The notes beneath the pieces are model-generated. The model worked only from the letters and a program-made list of their open reading frames with translations. It was not told the origin of the DNA and made no database searches. Both the position numbers and the translations under genes were made by a program. Positions 9,029 through 18,032 of a DNA stretch of 64,000 nucleotides are shown here, in pieces (position 1 is the first letter of the stretch; the number at the start of each line of letters is the position of its first letter). The DNA lies in NCBI GenBank assembly GCA_902489775.1, contig CABUBH010000002.1:22171-86170 (forward strand), given 5' to 3'. Source of the stretch: an uncultured Collinsella sp. GTDB taxonomy: Bacteria; Actinomycetota; Coriobacteriia; Coriobacteriales; Coriobacteriaceae.

Positions 9029-9880
9029 CTACGCGCGGCGGGGCTTTTGGTTGATGTGGTAGAGCTCGGCGAGGCCCCGCAGCGTCAGCGCGTCGTCGAC
9101 CGTCAGGCTATGGCCGACCAGCGCCGCAAGCGCCTTGGCATCGTCGCCGGTAATGACGATGGGCACATCGCCCTCCCCCGCGGCCTTGGTCGCGCGCATC
9201 TCGGCAAGCACCATGTCGAGCATGCCGTCGATGCGGGCCACCTCGCCCAGAACCACGCCCGAGCGCATGGCCTCACGCGTGTTGCGGCCGATGACGTGTG
9301 TCGGCGCCGAGGGCTCAACCTGAGGCAGGCGCGCCGCAGCGGCCGAGAGCGAACGGGCGCCGAGCGCCAGCCCCGGCGCGATAACGCCGCCGACAAAGGT
9401 GCCGTGCGCATCGATGACCTCAATATTGGTCGTGGTGCCCAGGTCGATCACAATGCACGGCGAGCCGTAGACGGCGCGGGCGGCTACGGCGTCGGCGATG
9501 CGGTCGGGACCGATCTCGGCCGGGTCATCGTAGTGCACGGGTATGCCGGTCTTGAGGCCCGGCCCCACGGTGAGCACGCGCCCCGTGCAGGTACGGGAAA
9601 GTGCTGCCTTCCACGGGCGCTCGAGCGCCGGGACCACACAGCTCAGCACGGCCGCGGCGGGCACGAGCACCCCGGGCACACCCGCATCGGCGGCAAGCGC
9701 GCCCATGACCTGCGCAAGTCGCATGCGCGCTTCGTCGGCAGTAATACGGGCCGGCGTCGTGATCTCGCACGTCGCGAGCGGGCGCTCCTGCGCCGCGGCC
9801 GAATCCTCTGCAAACAGGCCAAAGCGAATGAACGTGTTGCCCACGTCGACCGTCAATATATATGCGCACCCATTAAGCAT
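9029..9880 (-). CDS. coaX: type III pantothenate kinase
   Basis: 283 residues. Phosphorylates pantothenate in the first step of coenzyme A synthesis. The ASKHA fold is visible: TVDVGNTFIRFGLF (phosphate 1 motif near residue 10), GPDRIADAVAA and the DLGTTTNIEVID phosphate 2 motif, then GGVIAPGLALGARSL. Start ATG 9880 with AAAGGAG spaced 8 bases. The stop lies 80 bases from the dCMP deaminase start; the two may be co-transcribed. Confidence 0.95.
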   Translation of the reverse strand: MLNGCAYILTVDVGNTFIRFGLFAEDSAAAQERPLATCEITTPARITADEARMRLAQVMGALAADAGVPGVLVPAAAVLSCVVPALERPWKAALSRTCTGRVLTVGPGLKTGIPVHYDDPAEIGPDRIADAVAARAVYGSPCIVIDLGTTTNIEVIDAHGTFVGGVIAPGLALGARSLSAAAARLPQVEPSAPTHVIGRNTREAMRSGVVLGEVARIDGMLDMVLAEMRATKAAGEGDVPIVITGDDAKALAALVGHSLTVDDALTLRGLAELYHINQKPRRA

Positions 9881-10072
9881 CGTCGGCGCTCCTTTCGTCT
9901 GCCCAGCAGTATATCGCCTACCTAAACCAGTCATCCCAAAATGACTAGCTTGCGGCTATACTGGTGCGCGGTCGTTTGCGAGCTCACGCGGCGGCCCTTG
10001 GTAACCCGACTTCCCGCGCCGTATCCGTAACGGCGCTCCCGGGGGAAGCGGATATACGCAAAGGAGTTTTAT

Positions 10073-11776
10073 ATGAGCAATCCCTCGAACCGCGCTTCGA
10101 TGCGCGGGCAACTCACGCTGCGCGGCGTCGTCATCGGCGTCCTTGGCTGCGTGATCATCACGGCAAGCTCGGCCTACACCGCCCTCAAGATGGGCGCCCT
10201 CCCCTGGCCGATCATTTTCGCTGCCGTCATTTCGCTGTTCTTCCTGAAGCTCATGGGCAACGCCAGCCTCAACGAGGCCAACGTCACCCACACCATCATG
10301 TCCGCAGGCGCCATGGTCGCTGGCGGTCTGGCGTTTACCATCCCGGGCGCCTGGATGCTGGGCTATGCCGACCAGATCAGTTGGCTCGACATGTTTATCG
10401 TGGCACTCGCCGGCACTATCCTAGGCCTGCTGGCCACGGCACTCATCCACCGTCACTTTATCGTGGACGCCGCGCTTGAGTTCCCCACCGGCAACGCCGC
10501 AGCTCAGACCCTGCGCGCGACCGAGGCCGGCGGCAAGACCGGCAAGCAGCTCTTTGGCTCCATGGCCATCGCCGGCATCTACAGCGTGCTGCGCGACGCT
10601 CTGGGCATTGTGCCCAGCATGCTGTGCACGCTCAATATCCCCGGCGTGACCTTTGCCATCTACAACTCGCCCATGTTGCTGTCCATCGGCTTTTTGGTGG
10701 GCTTCGCCCCCGTCGCGTTCTGGTTTGCCGGCGCGCTGCTGGGCAATTTTGGCATCATCGTCGGCGGCACCGCTGCCGGTCTGTTTGACGTTATGACCGC
10801 ACAGGGCATCGTCAAGTCCCTGGGTATGGGCCTCATGATGGGCTTTGGCGTCGCCGTCGTCCTCAAGGACATCCTTCCGCAGGTCGCCGGTATCGTCCGC
10901 GGCCTCGCCGCCGACAGCTCCACCGACACCGACGAGCAGTCGCTCATCTCGGGCTCCCTTAAACTCGACGCCGGTATCATCGGCCTGGGCGCTGCCGCCA
11001 TCGCCGTGATCATCGCCATCGTGCTCGACCTTGGCCCCGTTCCGGCCGTCATCGTCACGCTGTTCACCTTTGTCACCACCATCATGAGCGCGCAGAGCTG
11101 CGGCCAGACGGGCATCGACCCCATGGAGATCTTCGGCCTCATCGTCATGCTCATCGTTGCCGCCTTCGCGCAGCTCGCTCAGGTCAAGCTGTTCTTTATC
11201 GCCGGCATCGTGGCCGTGGCGTGCGGCCTTGCGGGCGACGTCATGAACGACTTCAAGGCCGGCGCCGTGCTGGGCACCAACCCGCGCGCGCAGTGGGTCG
11301 GCCAGGCCATTGGCGGCATCGTGGGCGCCCTGGTCGCCGCCGCCGTCATGGTCGCGCTCGTCACCGCCTATGGTCCGGACGCCTTTGGCCCCGACAAGAG
11401 TTTTGTGGCCGCACAGGCAAGCGTGGTCGCCACCATGGTCTCGGGCATCCCGAGCGTGCCGTGGTTTGCGGGCGGCTTTATCGCCGGCATCGTCATGTAC
11501 TGGCTCGGCATTCCGGCCATGATGATCGGCCTGGGCGTGTACCTGCCGTTCTACATGTCGCTCACGGCTTTCCTGGGCTCCTGCGTTAAGCTCGCCTACG
11601 ACAAGTGGGCCGCTCGCCGCGACGCCGCCGCCGGTCTTTCGGACAAGGAGAAGGCCGCCAAGGACGCCGCCTTCCAGGAGCAGGGCCTGGTTGTCGCCAG
11701 CGGCCTGCTCGGTGGCGAGTCTATAGTCGGCGTTATCCTGGCGTTCATCTCTGTCGGTTTGAGCCTGCTGGGCTAA
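10073..11776 (+). CDS. OPT family oligopeptide / metal-chelate transporter
   Basis: 567 residues with about 14 hydrophobic segments. The OPT signature is visible in SSAYTALKMGALPWPIIFAA at the N-terminus, NEANVTHTIMSAGAMVAGG, the AAAQTLRATEAGGK cytoplasmic loop and LGTNPRAQWVGQAIGGIVGA. Members import peptides or metal chelates with a proton gradient; the bacterial shorter form fits this length. AAAGGAG precedes the ATG. A clear terminator follows the gene, so it is probably monocistronic. Confidence 0.92.
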   Translation: MSNPSNRASMRGQLTLRGVVIGVLGCVIITASSAYTALKMGALPWPIIFAAVISLFFLKLMGNASLNEANVTHTIMSAGAMVAGGLAFTIPGAWMLGYADQISWLDMFIVALAGTILGLLATALIHRHFIVDAALEFPTGNAAAQTLRATEAGGKTGKQLFGSMAIAGIYSVLRDALGIVPSMLCTLNIPGVTFAIYNSPMLLSIGFLVGFAPVAFWFAGALLGNFGIIVGGTAAGLFDVMTAQGIVKSLGMGLMMGFGVAVVLKDILPQVAGIVRGLAADSSTDTDEQSLISGSLKLDAGIIGLGAAAIAVIIAIVLDLGPVPAVIVTLFTFVTTIMSAQSCGQTGIDPMEIFGLIVMLIVAAFAQLAQVKLFFIAGIVAVACGLAGDVMNDFKAGAVLGTNPRAQWVGQAIGGIVGALVAAAVMVALVTAYGPDAFGPDKSFVAAQASVVATMVSGIPSVPWFAGGFIAGIVMYWLGIPAMMIGLGVYLPFYMSLTAFLGSCVKLAYDKWAARRDAAAGLSDKEKAAKDAAFQEQGLVVASGLLGGESIVGVILAFISVGLSLLG

Positions 11777-11800
11777 ACCCAACAACAACGTACCCGTACA

Positions 11801-11838
11801 GAGCGCGGAGTCGGAGACCATCCGGCCCCGCGCTTTTT
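11801..11838 (+). terminator. terminator after the OPT transporter
   Basis: GCGCGGAGTCGG pairs imperfectly with CCGGCCCCGCGC and is followed by TTTTT. Confidence 0.8.
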
Positions 11839-11991
11839 CGTATCTGCCGAAACCCTCAGCAGTACTCGCATGTGGCGTGTCTTCCTTTGCCTGCTCGCCT
11901 AAGTTCCATGTCAAGATGACCGCCCCGCCCGTCACGGTGTAGAGTACATGCTGCGAACGCACCCGCGTTCCTACGGCAATACGAGGTGGAC

Positions 11992-13131
11992 ATGGAACTC
12001 GATAAACAACAGCTCAAGCGACTGCGCGAGCGCCATCATCGGCGCCATGGCATCCGCCCCGCCCACAGCGAGGCCATGGAGAACGCAAGCCGCTTTCTAA
12101 AGCGGGCATTCAACATTCGCGAGGGACGCGCGCCCTATCACGTGATTCGCAAGCGCTTTGTAAACGGGGCGCGCCTGACTGGCTCACACTTATGCATCTT
12201 GATCATTGCCATGTTGATCGCGAGCATCGGCCTCGATATCGACTCGGATATCGCCATTGTAGGCGCCATGCTCATCTGCCCGCTCATGGGCTCGGTCCTT
12301 GCCATGGCATACGGCATTGCCACGCTCGACCGCGAGATTGCCGTCGAGGCCGTCGCCAGCCTCGCGCTGCAGATGGTCTTTTGCCTGGTCACGTCCACGT
12401 TGTACTTTAAGCTCTCGCCCCTTGGCACCACCACGGCCGCCATCATCGACAATTCGACACCGACCGTGTGGGACCTTGCCGTCGCGCTCGCGGGCGGCTT
12501 TGCGGGTGGCCTGGGCAACTCGCGCGACCAGGAACCCGCCACGCTCATCGCCGGCGTGGCCGTGGCGACCGCGCTCATGCCGCCCCTGTGCGCGGCGGGC
12601 TATGGCATCGCCATCGCAAGCGGGTCACTGTTTCTCTCGGCGCTCTACGAGTTTGGCATCAACGTGGTCTTTATCGCACTAGCTGCCGAAGCCGTGCTAC
12701 TTCTTTTGCGCGTGCCGCTCAAGCGCGACCTCAACGGCGACGGCATTGTGACCGCCGAGGAAAATGCCGAGGTCGACGAGTTGTCACGCAAGGTGCGCCG
12801 CCGCATCATTGTGGGCACGGTAGTCTTTGCCATCCCCTGCATCGTTATGACGGCGGGGTCTATTGGCTCGGCGCAGTCCGGCGTGCAGGACGGCTACGGC
12901 GTCACCGAAACCACGCGCGAGCTTGCGGCGGTGCTACCGGGCTTTAAGGACTACACCGTCGCCGTCGAAACCTCGGCTACCGAAGGCGAGGAAGAGGGCA
13001 TCGTCGAGCGCGAGATTGTCGCCCATGTGACGACAGGCGAGGCGCTTGGGGCACACGACCGTCACGTCGCTCGCAAGCTCATCGACCTCAACGTGCCTGA
13101 ACTCGATCGCGTGGAATTTGACGTGAAGTGA
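11992..13131 (+). CDS. DUF389 family membrane protein
   Basis: 379 residues. The cytosolic basic N-terminus (~60 residues) is followed by six hydrophobic segments with the family's GAMLICPLMGSVLAMAYGIA and IAGVAVATALMPPLCAAGYG motifs, matching DUF389 (TIGR00341-type) proteins. The C-terminal ~100 residues after the last helix are soluble. A short EF-hand-like stretch, DLNGDGIVTAEE, lies in a cytosolic loop. Biochemical role unknown. ATG 11992 is preferred to the in-frame GTG at 11986 because GAGG would overlap that GTG. Confidence 0.85.
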   Translation: MELDKQQLKRLRERHHRRHGIRPAHSEAMENASRFLKRAFNIREGRAPYHVIRKRFVNGARLTGSHLCILIIAMLIASIGLDIDSDIAIVGAMLICPLMGSVLAMAYGIATLDREIAVEAVASLALQMVFCLVTSTLYFKLSPLGTTTAAIIDNSTPTVWDLAVALAGGFAGGLGNSRDQEPATLIAGVAVATALMPPLCAAGYGIAIASGSLFLSALYEFGINVVFIALAAEAVLLLLRVPLKRDLNGDGIVTAEENAEVDELSRKVRRRIIVGTVVFAIPCIVMTAGSIGSAQSGVQDGYGVTETTRELAAVLPGFKDYTVAVETSATEGEEEGIVEREIVAHVTTGEALGAHDRHVARKLIDLNVPELDRVEFDVK

Positions 13132-13256
13132 TGCCGGCGCGGGATGAGCGCTCGCACGGACGCAAGTTATGACGAGGCGCAGACGCGATACGGACACGAG
13201 CAAATAGAGGGGTTCAGTTCACACCCGCGCCCCGCTCGCCGTTTTATTGCCGTGAA

Positions 13257-13706
13257 TCAACTGGCCGGATCGACATCGCCAGACTCCACCATAAACGCAG
13301 GTTTGGTGCTCACCAGATAAAATCGGGTCACTTTGCTATCTCTAAATAGATAGAGCTGCCCCTGATTGCGTCGGCGCGATATATACGCAACGTGAACCGT
13401 GCCGAATTCTTCGCCGTTTTCCTTCTTTAATATCAGGATGTTGGGGTCATCCGTACGCTTAAACTGCCCGTCAACGCAGCTGCCGTCTTTGTCGACCAGT
13501 TGCCACCGATGGTTATCCTCTTCAAGAAAGGCCAGGGTTTCCAGACTCGTCTTGTCGTCCCGATAGTAACCGTCAATGGCAAACCCTTCGGAAGCGCATT
13601 CCTGCATATAGGACGTTTCCCGGCTTATAGCAAACAGCCCTGTAGCGCCCAGGAGCACAGCCAGGCAGACCACTGCAAGGGTTATCGAAATAGCACGGCG
13701 ACCCAT
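13257..13706 (-). CDS. hypothetical membrane-anchored protein
   Basis: 149 residues. A single hydrophobic segment at residues 5-27 (ISITLAVVCLAVLLGATGLF) acts as signal anchor, followed by a ~120-residue extracytoplasmic domain of short alternating strands (RWQLVDKDGSCVDGQFK, NILILKKENGEEFGTVHVAY). Two cysteines (about C37 and C76) could form a disulfide. I do not recognise the family. The gene is convergent with the DUF389 gene. Codon use is less GC-rich than neighbours, so it may be part of the transferred block to its right. Confidence 0.6.
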   Translation of the reverse strand: MGRRAISITLAVVCLAVLLGATGLFAISRETSYMQECASEGFAIDGYYRDDKTSLETLAFLEEDNHRWQLVDKDGSCVDGQFKRTDDPNILILKKENGEEFGTVHVAYISRRRNQGQLYLFRDSKVTRFYLVSTKPAFMVESGDVDPAS

Positions 13707-13939
13707 GTTAGCCCAACCGATAGTTGTTTAACTGAGCGCGAAACATACCTGGAACCTCCGATATCAGGGGGAACGTCGCCCGCGGCCCGCCGGCAACTAT
13801 GTGTTTCTAACATTAAACCCTATGGCTACGACTCGTTGGAGATAGGTTCCATAAACGGACAGTGATATACGGCGAAAGGCCACACTTATCCATTAACCCA
13901 GAGTTATGGAGGCCATTTTTCATATTGCGAGACCGCGGT

Positions 13940-14069
13940 TTTCGGAAGTGCGGTGAAAAACTGAGCCCCGCCGACCAGACCGACTTTTTTAGCAACAAAA
14001 CCGCAGGTCACAAGGGTGCAAAAGAGCAGTGTGCTCGGAGATTCGGAGTTTTTCACCGCACTTCCGAAA
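13940..14069. repeat. 130-base element with perfect 23-base inverted ends
   Basis: Arm 13940-13962 (TTTCGGAAGTGCGGTGAAAA plus ACT) is exactly complementary to 14047-14069. The 84-base interior contains GCCGACCA and AAAACCGCAGGT, motifs that also occur (the second inverted) in the element at 57283-57422, whose arms are unrelated. Confidence 0.75.
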
Positions 14070-14121
14070 TCCGAGTCCGCGAAAGGTGCCGACAAGGCCA
14101 ATTACGCAACATGTATCCAGT

Positions 14122-14160
14122 AAAAACGGATGGCAGCCGGTATGGCTGCCACCCGTTTTT
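14122..14160. terminator. bidirectional terminator-like hairpin
   Basis: AAAAACGGATGGCAGCC pairs with GGCTGCCACCCGTTTTT around GGTAT. The A/T runs at both ends allow termination in either direction. It lies just beyond the dehydratase gene fragment. Confidence 0.7.
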
Positions 14161-14184
14161 CTCATACCAGCCTAAAGCAGGCAT

Positions 14185-14392
14185 GTTACTTCTTAATGCC
14201 GCCCCCAGACGCTCGGCGACCGATGCCACGGCATCCTCGCTAACCGAATCGCAGGCAGGTGAAGGGCTGCGTGCAGATGATGTTGGGCGCACCGTGATCG
14301 ATTAGGTCGAGCATCTCGGCCGTGAGCAGCCGGCCCTCGCCCGTGTTATTGCATACCGAAAGCACTGTGCGGGCTTTATCTGCCATGGTGCC
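14185..14392 (-). pseudogene. decayed 3' fragment of the 2-hydroxyacyl-CoA dehydratase-activase gene
   Basis: Read on the minus strand, 14392 down to about 14253 translates as a near copy of the C-terminal part of the intact gene at 19666-24450 (TMADKARTVLSVCNN, TAEMLDLIDHGAPNIICTQP), with several substitutions. It then jumps, in another frame, to the last codons (EDAVASVAERLG versus EEAVASVAKRLG in the intact copy). About 245 bases present in the intact gene between these blocks are missing, and a stop follows CLRFG. The copy is therefore truncated at its 5' side, internally deleted and frameshifted. Its orientation equals that of the intact gene, with the RiPP-like block between the two. 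Confidence 0.85.
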
Positions 14393-14426
14393 AACACCTG
14401 AAGATTTTGAAGATTTTGTCCGTAAC

Positions 14427-15026
14427 TCAAAGAGCTAGGATGTTGATAAAATCCAGAGACATCATGGCTAAAAGAGACGGACACACTGTCCCTGTTTTTC
14501 GCACGAGCAGCGCAAAAATAAGGCCCAGACAAAGATAGCCCCCCATCATTGCAATGATGTAATTTGTGGGTGCCCCGATTAAACACTGTTGAGTCACGAG
14601 AAGCAATGACCATAGCATCGACTGTATAAATGCCCTTATGCAAAACGGCCGAACTATTCCGACGATTGTGCATTCAAATAAAAATACGTACCTAAATAAC
14701 AGCTCATGCAAAACTGAGACCGAACAGACCAATACCCATCTGGATATTGATTTTCCACCTATATCGAGCATAGAGGCCATAATAATAAATACGATGAAAA
14801 TGAACTGCCATCCCAAAAGAATCCCACGCCGTTTGGGCTTATCACAAGAAACAGCGCCCCGAGTTGCAAAAAGATAGACTACCAACGCACAAAAGAGCGC
14901 CCCTGTAGAGCACAGCCAAGCGGGGGATCCTTTTGTAATAACCCAAATAGCCCACGGCACGCTAGCAACCATCGTGCCCAGTAGATAACGTGCCCCCAGG
15001 CGCATTATTTCAGTCGCTTTTCCCAA
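14427..15026 (-). CDS. CPBP-like (Abi) membrane protein of the RiPP cluster
   Basis: 199 residues, mostly hydrophobic, with six to seven membrane segments. HELLFRYVFLFE at residues 107-118 resembles motif 1 of CPBP intramembrane proteases (EExxxR), but the first Glu is His (H107, E108, R112). The expected later FxxxH motif is replaced by QSMLWSLL, and the third motif appears as SLDFINIL. CPBP proteins often accompany bacteriocin genes as leader proteases or self-immunity proteins; with altered residues either role is open. TTG start at 15026 has GAGGTGG six bases upstream and overlaps the exporter gene by 17 bases. Confidence 0.65.
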   Translation of the reverse strand: MGKATEIMRLGARYLLGTMVASVPWAIWVITKGSPAWLCSTGALFCALVVYLFATRGAVSCDKPKRRGILLGWQFIFIVFIIMASMLDIGGKSISRWVLVCSVSVLHELLFRYVFLFECTIVGIVRPFCIRAFIQSMLWSLLLVTQQCLIGAPTNYIIAMMGGYLCLGLIFALLVRKTGTVCPSLLAMMSLDFINILAL

Positions 15027-16584
15027 GCTCTACCACCTCATCACTAGCATCTATTAGGTCCATATCGTGTGTAATTGCAATGACAATCTTGTGCTTTCGC
15101 ATTTCCTTCATAGCTTTTATCAGAGCTTCTTTATGAGCAATATCGAGTGATGCTGTTGGCTCATCGAATAAATAGACGTCTGCCTTCTTTTCTAAGACCC
15201 GCCTAATTTCCAGTTGTTCCAGTTCCCCGGGAGACATTCCTCCGCACCTCTTCCTTTCGATAGAAGGAAAGTTTCTATCGCAAAGAATATCCTTTACTGA
15301 TATCGGAGTTTGTTCAGCAAACGAAACTAGCTTCTGCCTAAGGAGCTCACAGTTGATTTCTTCTTGGGCCTTACCGTTGTAGGAAATAGTCCCAACGTAA
15401 TCCGAATTGAAACAACCCATCAATAAGTACGCAAGGGTCGTTTTGCCCGAGCCATTAATCCCTACAAGAGCATAGAGCTTTCCTTTTTCAAACCTGACAT
15501 TCAAGTTGCTGTAGAGACACTTTCCATTTAATGTAAAGCCGAAATTATGCAGTTCGATGTAATCGATCTCCAAGAGCTCCTCTCCAGCAGCAGCCGAAGG
15601 CAATTTAGAGGCATTTAGACGGGATATCGATGAGAAGCAGTCTTGTGCGCTGCTACCTATACCGTAGATTGACCTCACGGCAGATAGCATTAAAGCCATG
15701 TAGCTCGAAACAGCAACAAGTTGGCCTACACTCATGCTTCCATGCATTACATAAAAAGCCGAAATCAAAAGAATGGTCACCTGGGACACAGCCGCAGCAA
15801 AGGAATCAGTTGCCTGAAATTTCGAAACGACACTTTGATAGGCGACTCCGGCGTGCAGCAAAGACGAAAAATAGCTATCTATGGATTTCAATGCTCTTTC
15901 GAACAGCGCATTAACATACAAAAATCTCTGATGCGCAAGTAGGGATTCCACTTTTCCGAAATACAGGGACTGCTCTTCCTTAAAGGTCAGACCTGAAACA
16001 AAAAGCGGTTTTTTAAATGAAGCATATGCAATTGCATACAAGATGCAAAATGTCACGGAAACCCAAAAGAGCGCTGTGGAACATCCATAGAGAAAAAATA
16101 AACTGATACCTAGCTGGACAATCGCAAGGAGTACCGTCTGGAGCATCGACAATCCGAAGGACGCCACAGTATTGGCATCTGAACAAATCTGTTGAGTTTT
16201 TTCAGCAGACTCCTGCTCAAAAAACAACTCAAAAGGCATCCGCACGAGCTCATCGATTTTTCTTCGAGCAATCGAGAATGCAGCCACGGTCGTTATCCGC
16301 ATTGAAAGAAGGGTGCTTAAATAGCTGACAACAATATCGATTAATGCCGCGAAACCAATTAACGCACTGTCAATCATAATAGCACCATAAGGAGCTTTTT
16401 TAGATATATTATCAACCAGAGCGCTCGTGAGCAGCGGGGATACAGAGGCCATCATTCCAGATATTATTAAGCACAACGTAAAGGCTATAACCAGAAGCAA
16501 TTGGGAAGAAAACCCAAGTCTGAAATATGGCAGATAGTCGAAGATCGCCGTTGAATCCGCATCACTTCTTATGCTTGAGATCAT
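15010..16584 (-). CDS. ABC exporter (fused permease-ATPase) of the RiPP cluster
   Basis: 524 residues: six membrane helices in residues 25-300, then the nucleotide-binding domain. Walker A is GINGSGKTT (375-383), the signature loop is MSPGE (450-454, divergent from LSGGQ), Walker B is VYLFDEPTA (470-478), and the switch His is H506. There is no N-terminal C39 peptidase domain, so leader removal would need another protease. The gene overlaps the maturase gene by 23 bases and the CPBP gene by 17, indicating one transcript. Likely export of the modified peptides from 17860-18203; substrate assignment is inference from context. The low GC matches its cluster. Confidence 0.85.
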   Translation of the reverse strand: MISSIRSDADSTAIFDYLPYFRLGFSSQLLLVIAFTLCLIISGMMASVSPLLTSALVDNISKKAPYGAIMIDSALIGFAALIDIVVSYLSTLLSMRITTVAAFSIARRKIDELVRMPFELFFEQESAEKTQQICSDANTVASFGLSMLQTVLLAIVQLGISLFFLYGCSTALFWVSVTFCILYAIAYASFKKPLFVSGLTFKEEQSLYFGKVESLLAHQRFLYVNALFERALKSIDSYFSSLLHAGVAYQSVVSKFQATDSFAAAVSQVTILLISAFYVMHGSMSVGQLVAVSSYMALMLSAVRSIYGIGSSAQDCFSSISRLNASKLPSAAAGEELLEIDYIELHNFGFTLNGKCLYSNLNVRFEKGKLYALVGINGSGKTTLAYLLMGCFNSDYVGTISYNGKAQEEINCELLRQKLVSFAEQTPISVKDILCDRNFPSIERKRCGGMSPGELEQLEIRRVLEKKADVYLFDEPTASLDIAHKEALIKAMKEMRKHKIVIAITHDMDLIDASDEVVELGKSD

Positions 16585-17821
16585 AGGCCGCCCTCATTAC
16601 TTTTATACAGTTCTTTCTTGCGGATACACAGCTTGTCTTATTTTCATACAGCCTGGTGAAGGGACAGCCACCCATGCACATAGGAAGAAGTGAGCAGTTA
16701 AGGCATTCTGAATCTGAACAAAAGTCGTAAGCATTCCATATGGAAACTTCAGATGCGCTACTCGTTACATTTTCAAAGATGCTCCCATAGCTTCTGTCGG
16801 AATATCCTATTTCATTCCAGCATTTATATAAGGAACCGTCTGGTCCAATAACTTCTGAATATTTATTGACGGCTCCGCATATGGTCGGATTAAAGCCTGG
16901 AAGAAATGGATCCATGTACCCTGTCATTTTGTAGCGAGACAGACAGGATGCTTCAATCGAAGCAAATTCATCCTCTGAATAGCATGGAGAGTTAGCGCAC
17001 GTCCCATTTATATCATCTACTGCCGCTAAATATAGTTTTACTTTATTACGAAGACCTTTACGATCAAGCGAATCAACCAAACGATCAATCTGATCACCGT
17101 TCGACGGATCAACATTGACTCTTAAGATGACATCAAAGTACGCACTAGCCCTTTTTACGTTATCAATAATACGGTTGAACGTATCGCCGCCAGAAGGAAG
17201 ACATCTTCTTCGATTGTGTATCTCAGGCGGACCATCGACAGTTACCTGAACGTGCGTAACCCCATTTTTTGCAAGCAACTCCGCCGTTTTCCCATCTAAG
17301 AAATAGCCATTGGTCACCATGCTGGCGTTAAATAAGATTTCATCACTTCGGATTCCGCGCGTAATCTTCTCCACAGTCTCAATCGCCAATAAAGGCTCGC
17401 CGCCATACCAGGCAATCTGCAAACTTTCCGCCTGATTGTCTATAACCATGCCATTGATATGCTTTATTACCTGATCGACGCATCGGTCGCTCATTGAGCC
17501 ATAACGCTTGCCGTTCTCATAACAATACGGACATCTGAAGTTACAATTCAATGTCGGGGCTATCGTAAATGAAAGTGATTTTGATTGCATGCGACAGGCC
17601 AACGATATCTCTTTTAAATGTTCGATCTCGTCAAGTCCGTCGGGAACCAACAACCCCGCGTCCGTCAAATTATCGACAATTTCCGAAGGGCAATTAGCTC
17701 CATTCTCAAAAAGCCCCTTCTCGTATTCTGCATCCAACGCAACGATTGCACCAGAGTACGAGTTATATGCCAGCGTAGGTTGATTCCCTTTATCGATTAC
17801 ATTAAAGCGAGACTGTTTCAT
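16562..17821 (-). CDS. radical SAM/SPASM peptide maturase
   Basis: 419 residues. The N-terminal ~75 residues look like a small winged-helix region that could bind a leader peptide. The radical SAM cluster motif is C93-x3-C97-x2-C100 (CNFRCPYC), with GGEPLL at 139-144. The C-terminal SPASM region has nine cysteines (C314, C333, C367, C372, C375, C381, C385, C397, C404), enough for two auxiliary 4Fe-4S clusters. Enzymes of this layout install thioether or C-C links in ribosomal peptides (sactipeptides, ranthipeptides and relatives). Two Cys-rich small genes lie immediately upstream, 38 bases away. CGGAG precedes the ATG by five bases. Confidence 0.88.
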   Translation of the reverse strand: MKQSRFNVIDKGNQPTLAYNSYSGAIVALDAEYEKGLFENGANCPSEIVDNLTDAGLLVPDGLDEIEHLKEISLACRMQSKSLSFTIAPTLNCNFRCPYCYENGKRYGSMSDRCVDQVIKHINGMVIDNQAESLQIAWYGGEPLLAIETVEKITRGIRSDEILFNASMVTNGYFLDGKTAELLAKNGVTHVQVTVDGPPEIHNRRRCLPSGGDTFNRIIDNVKRASAYFDVILRVNVDPSNGDQIDRLVDSLDRKGLRNKVKLYLAAVDDINGTCANSPCYSEDEFASIEASCLSRYKMTGYMDPFLPGFNPTICGAVNKYSEVIGPDGSLYKCWNEIGYSDRSYGSIFENVTSSASEVSIWNAYDFCSDSECLNCSLLPMCMGGCPFTRLYENKTSCVSARKNCIKVMRAAYDLKHKK

Positions 17822-17859
17822 TTCTACTCCGTTGCATATTTCAATATTTCAACCTGCCA

Positions 17860-18024
17860 TTAGGAGTAATTCCAGCCACAAAATTTGGTAATGCAGATCC
17901 TCAGGCCACACGGTCCTCCCCCTGAATAACTCCAACAAATATGTGCTGCACAGGACACACACGTAGAAATATCTCGAGACGAAGCAGGCATCTGAGTATT
18001 CACTGGCTTTTGAATATATTCCAT
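17860..18024 (-). CDS. Cys-rich RiPP precursor peptide 2
   Basis: 54 residues, ATG start with AGGAG five bases upstream. The N-terminal half is a Cys-free leader (MEYIQKPVNTQMPASSRDIS), followed by a core from C22 with six cysteines: C22, C25, C30, C39, C44, C49. Spacing is C-x2-C-x4-C-x8-C-x4-C-x4-C, with a GGG turn in the middle and a CGWNYS end. Its start lies 8 bases after the stop of peptide 1 and it opens with the same M-[DE]-[WY]-I-Q pattern. Cys content, size and position directly before a SPASM maturase mark it as substrate. Mature structure unknown. Confidence 0.8.
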   Translation of the reverse strand: MEYIQKPVNTQMPASSRDISTCVSCAAHICWSYSGGGPCGLRICITKFCGWNYS

Positions 18025-18032
18025 CGGAGCTC

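Larger units (their letters stand above)
13707..14184. other. gene-free stretch with two hairpin elements
   Basis: No credible coding frame. It holds the 130-base element with 23-base terminal inverted repeats (13940-14069) and a bidirectional terminator-like stem (14122-14160). The rest, 13707-13939, shows nothing I can interpret. Confidence 0.6.

Noticed and set aside
10421..11962. 513-codon minus-strand frame opposite the OPT gene
   Set aside because: Shadow of a highly biased GC-rich gene; composition (D, G, H, A-rich) shows no fold.
13940..14069. Insertion sequence
   Set aside because: No transposase frame fits in 130 bases and no flanking target duplication was seen; kept only as a repeat element.
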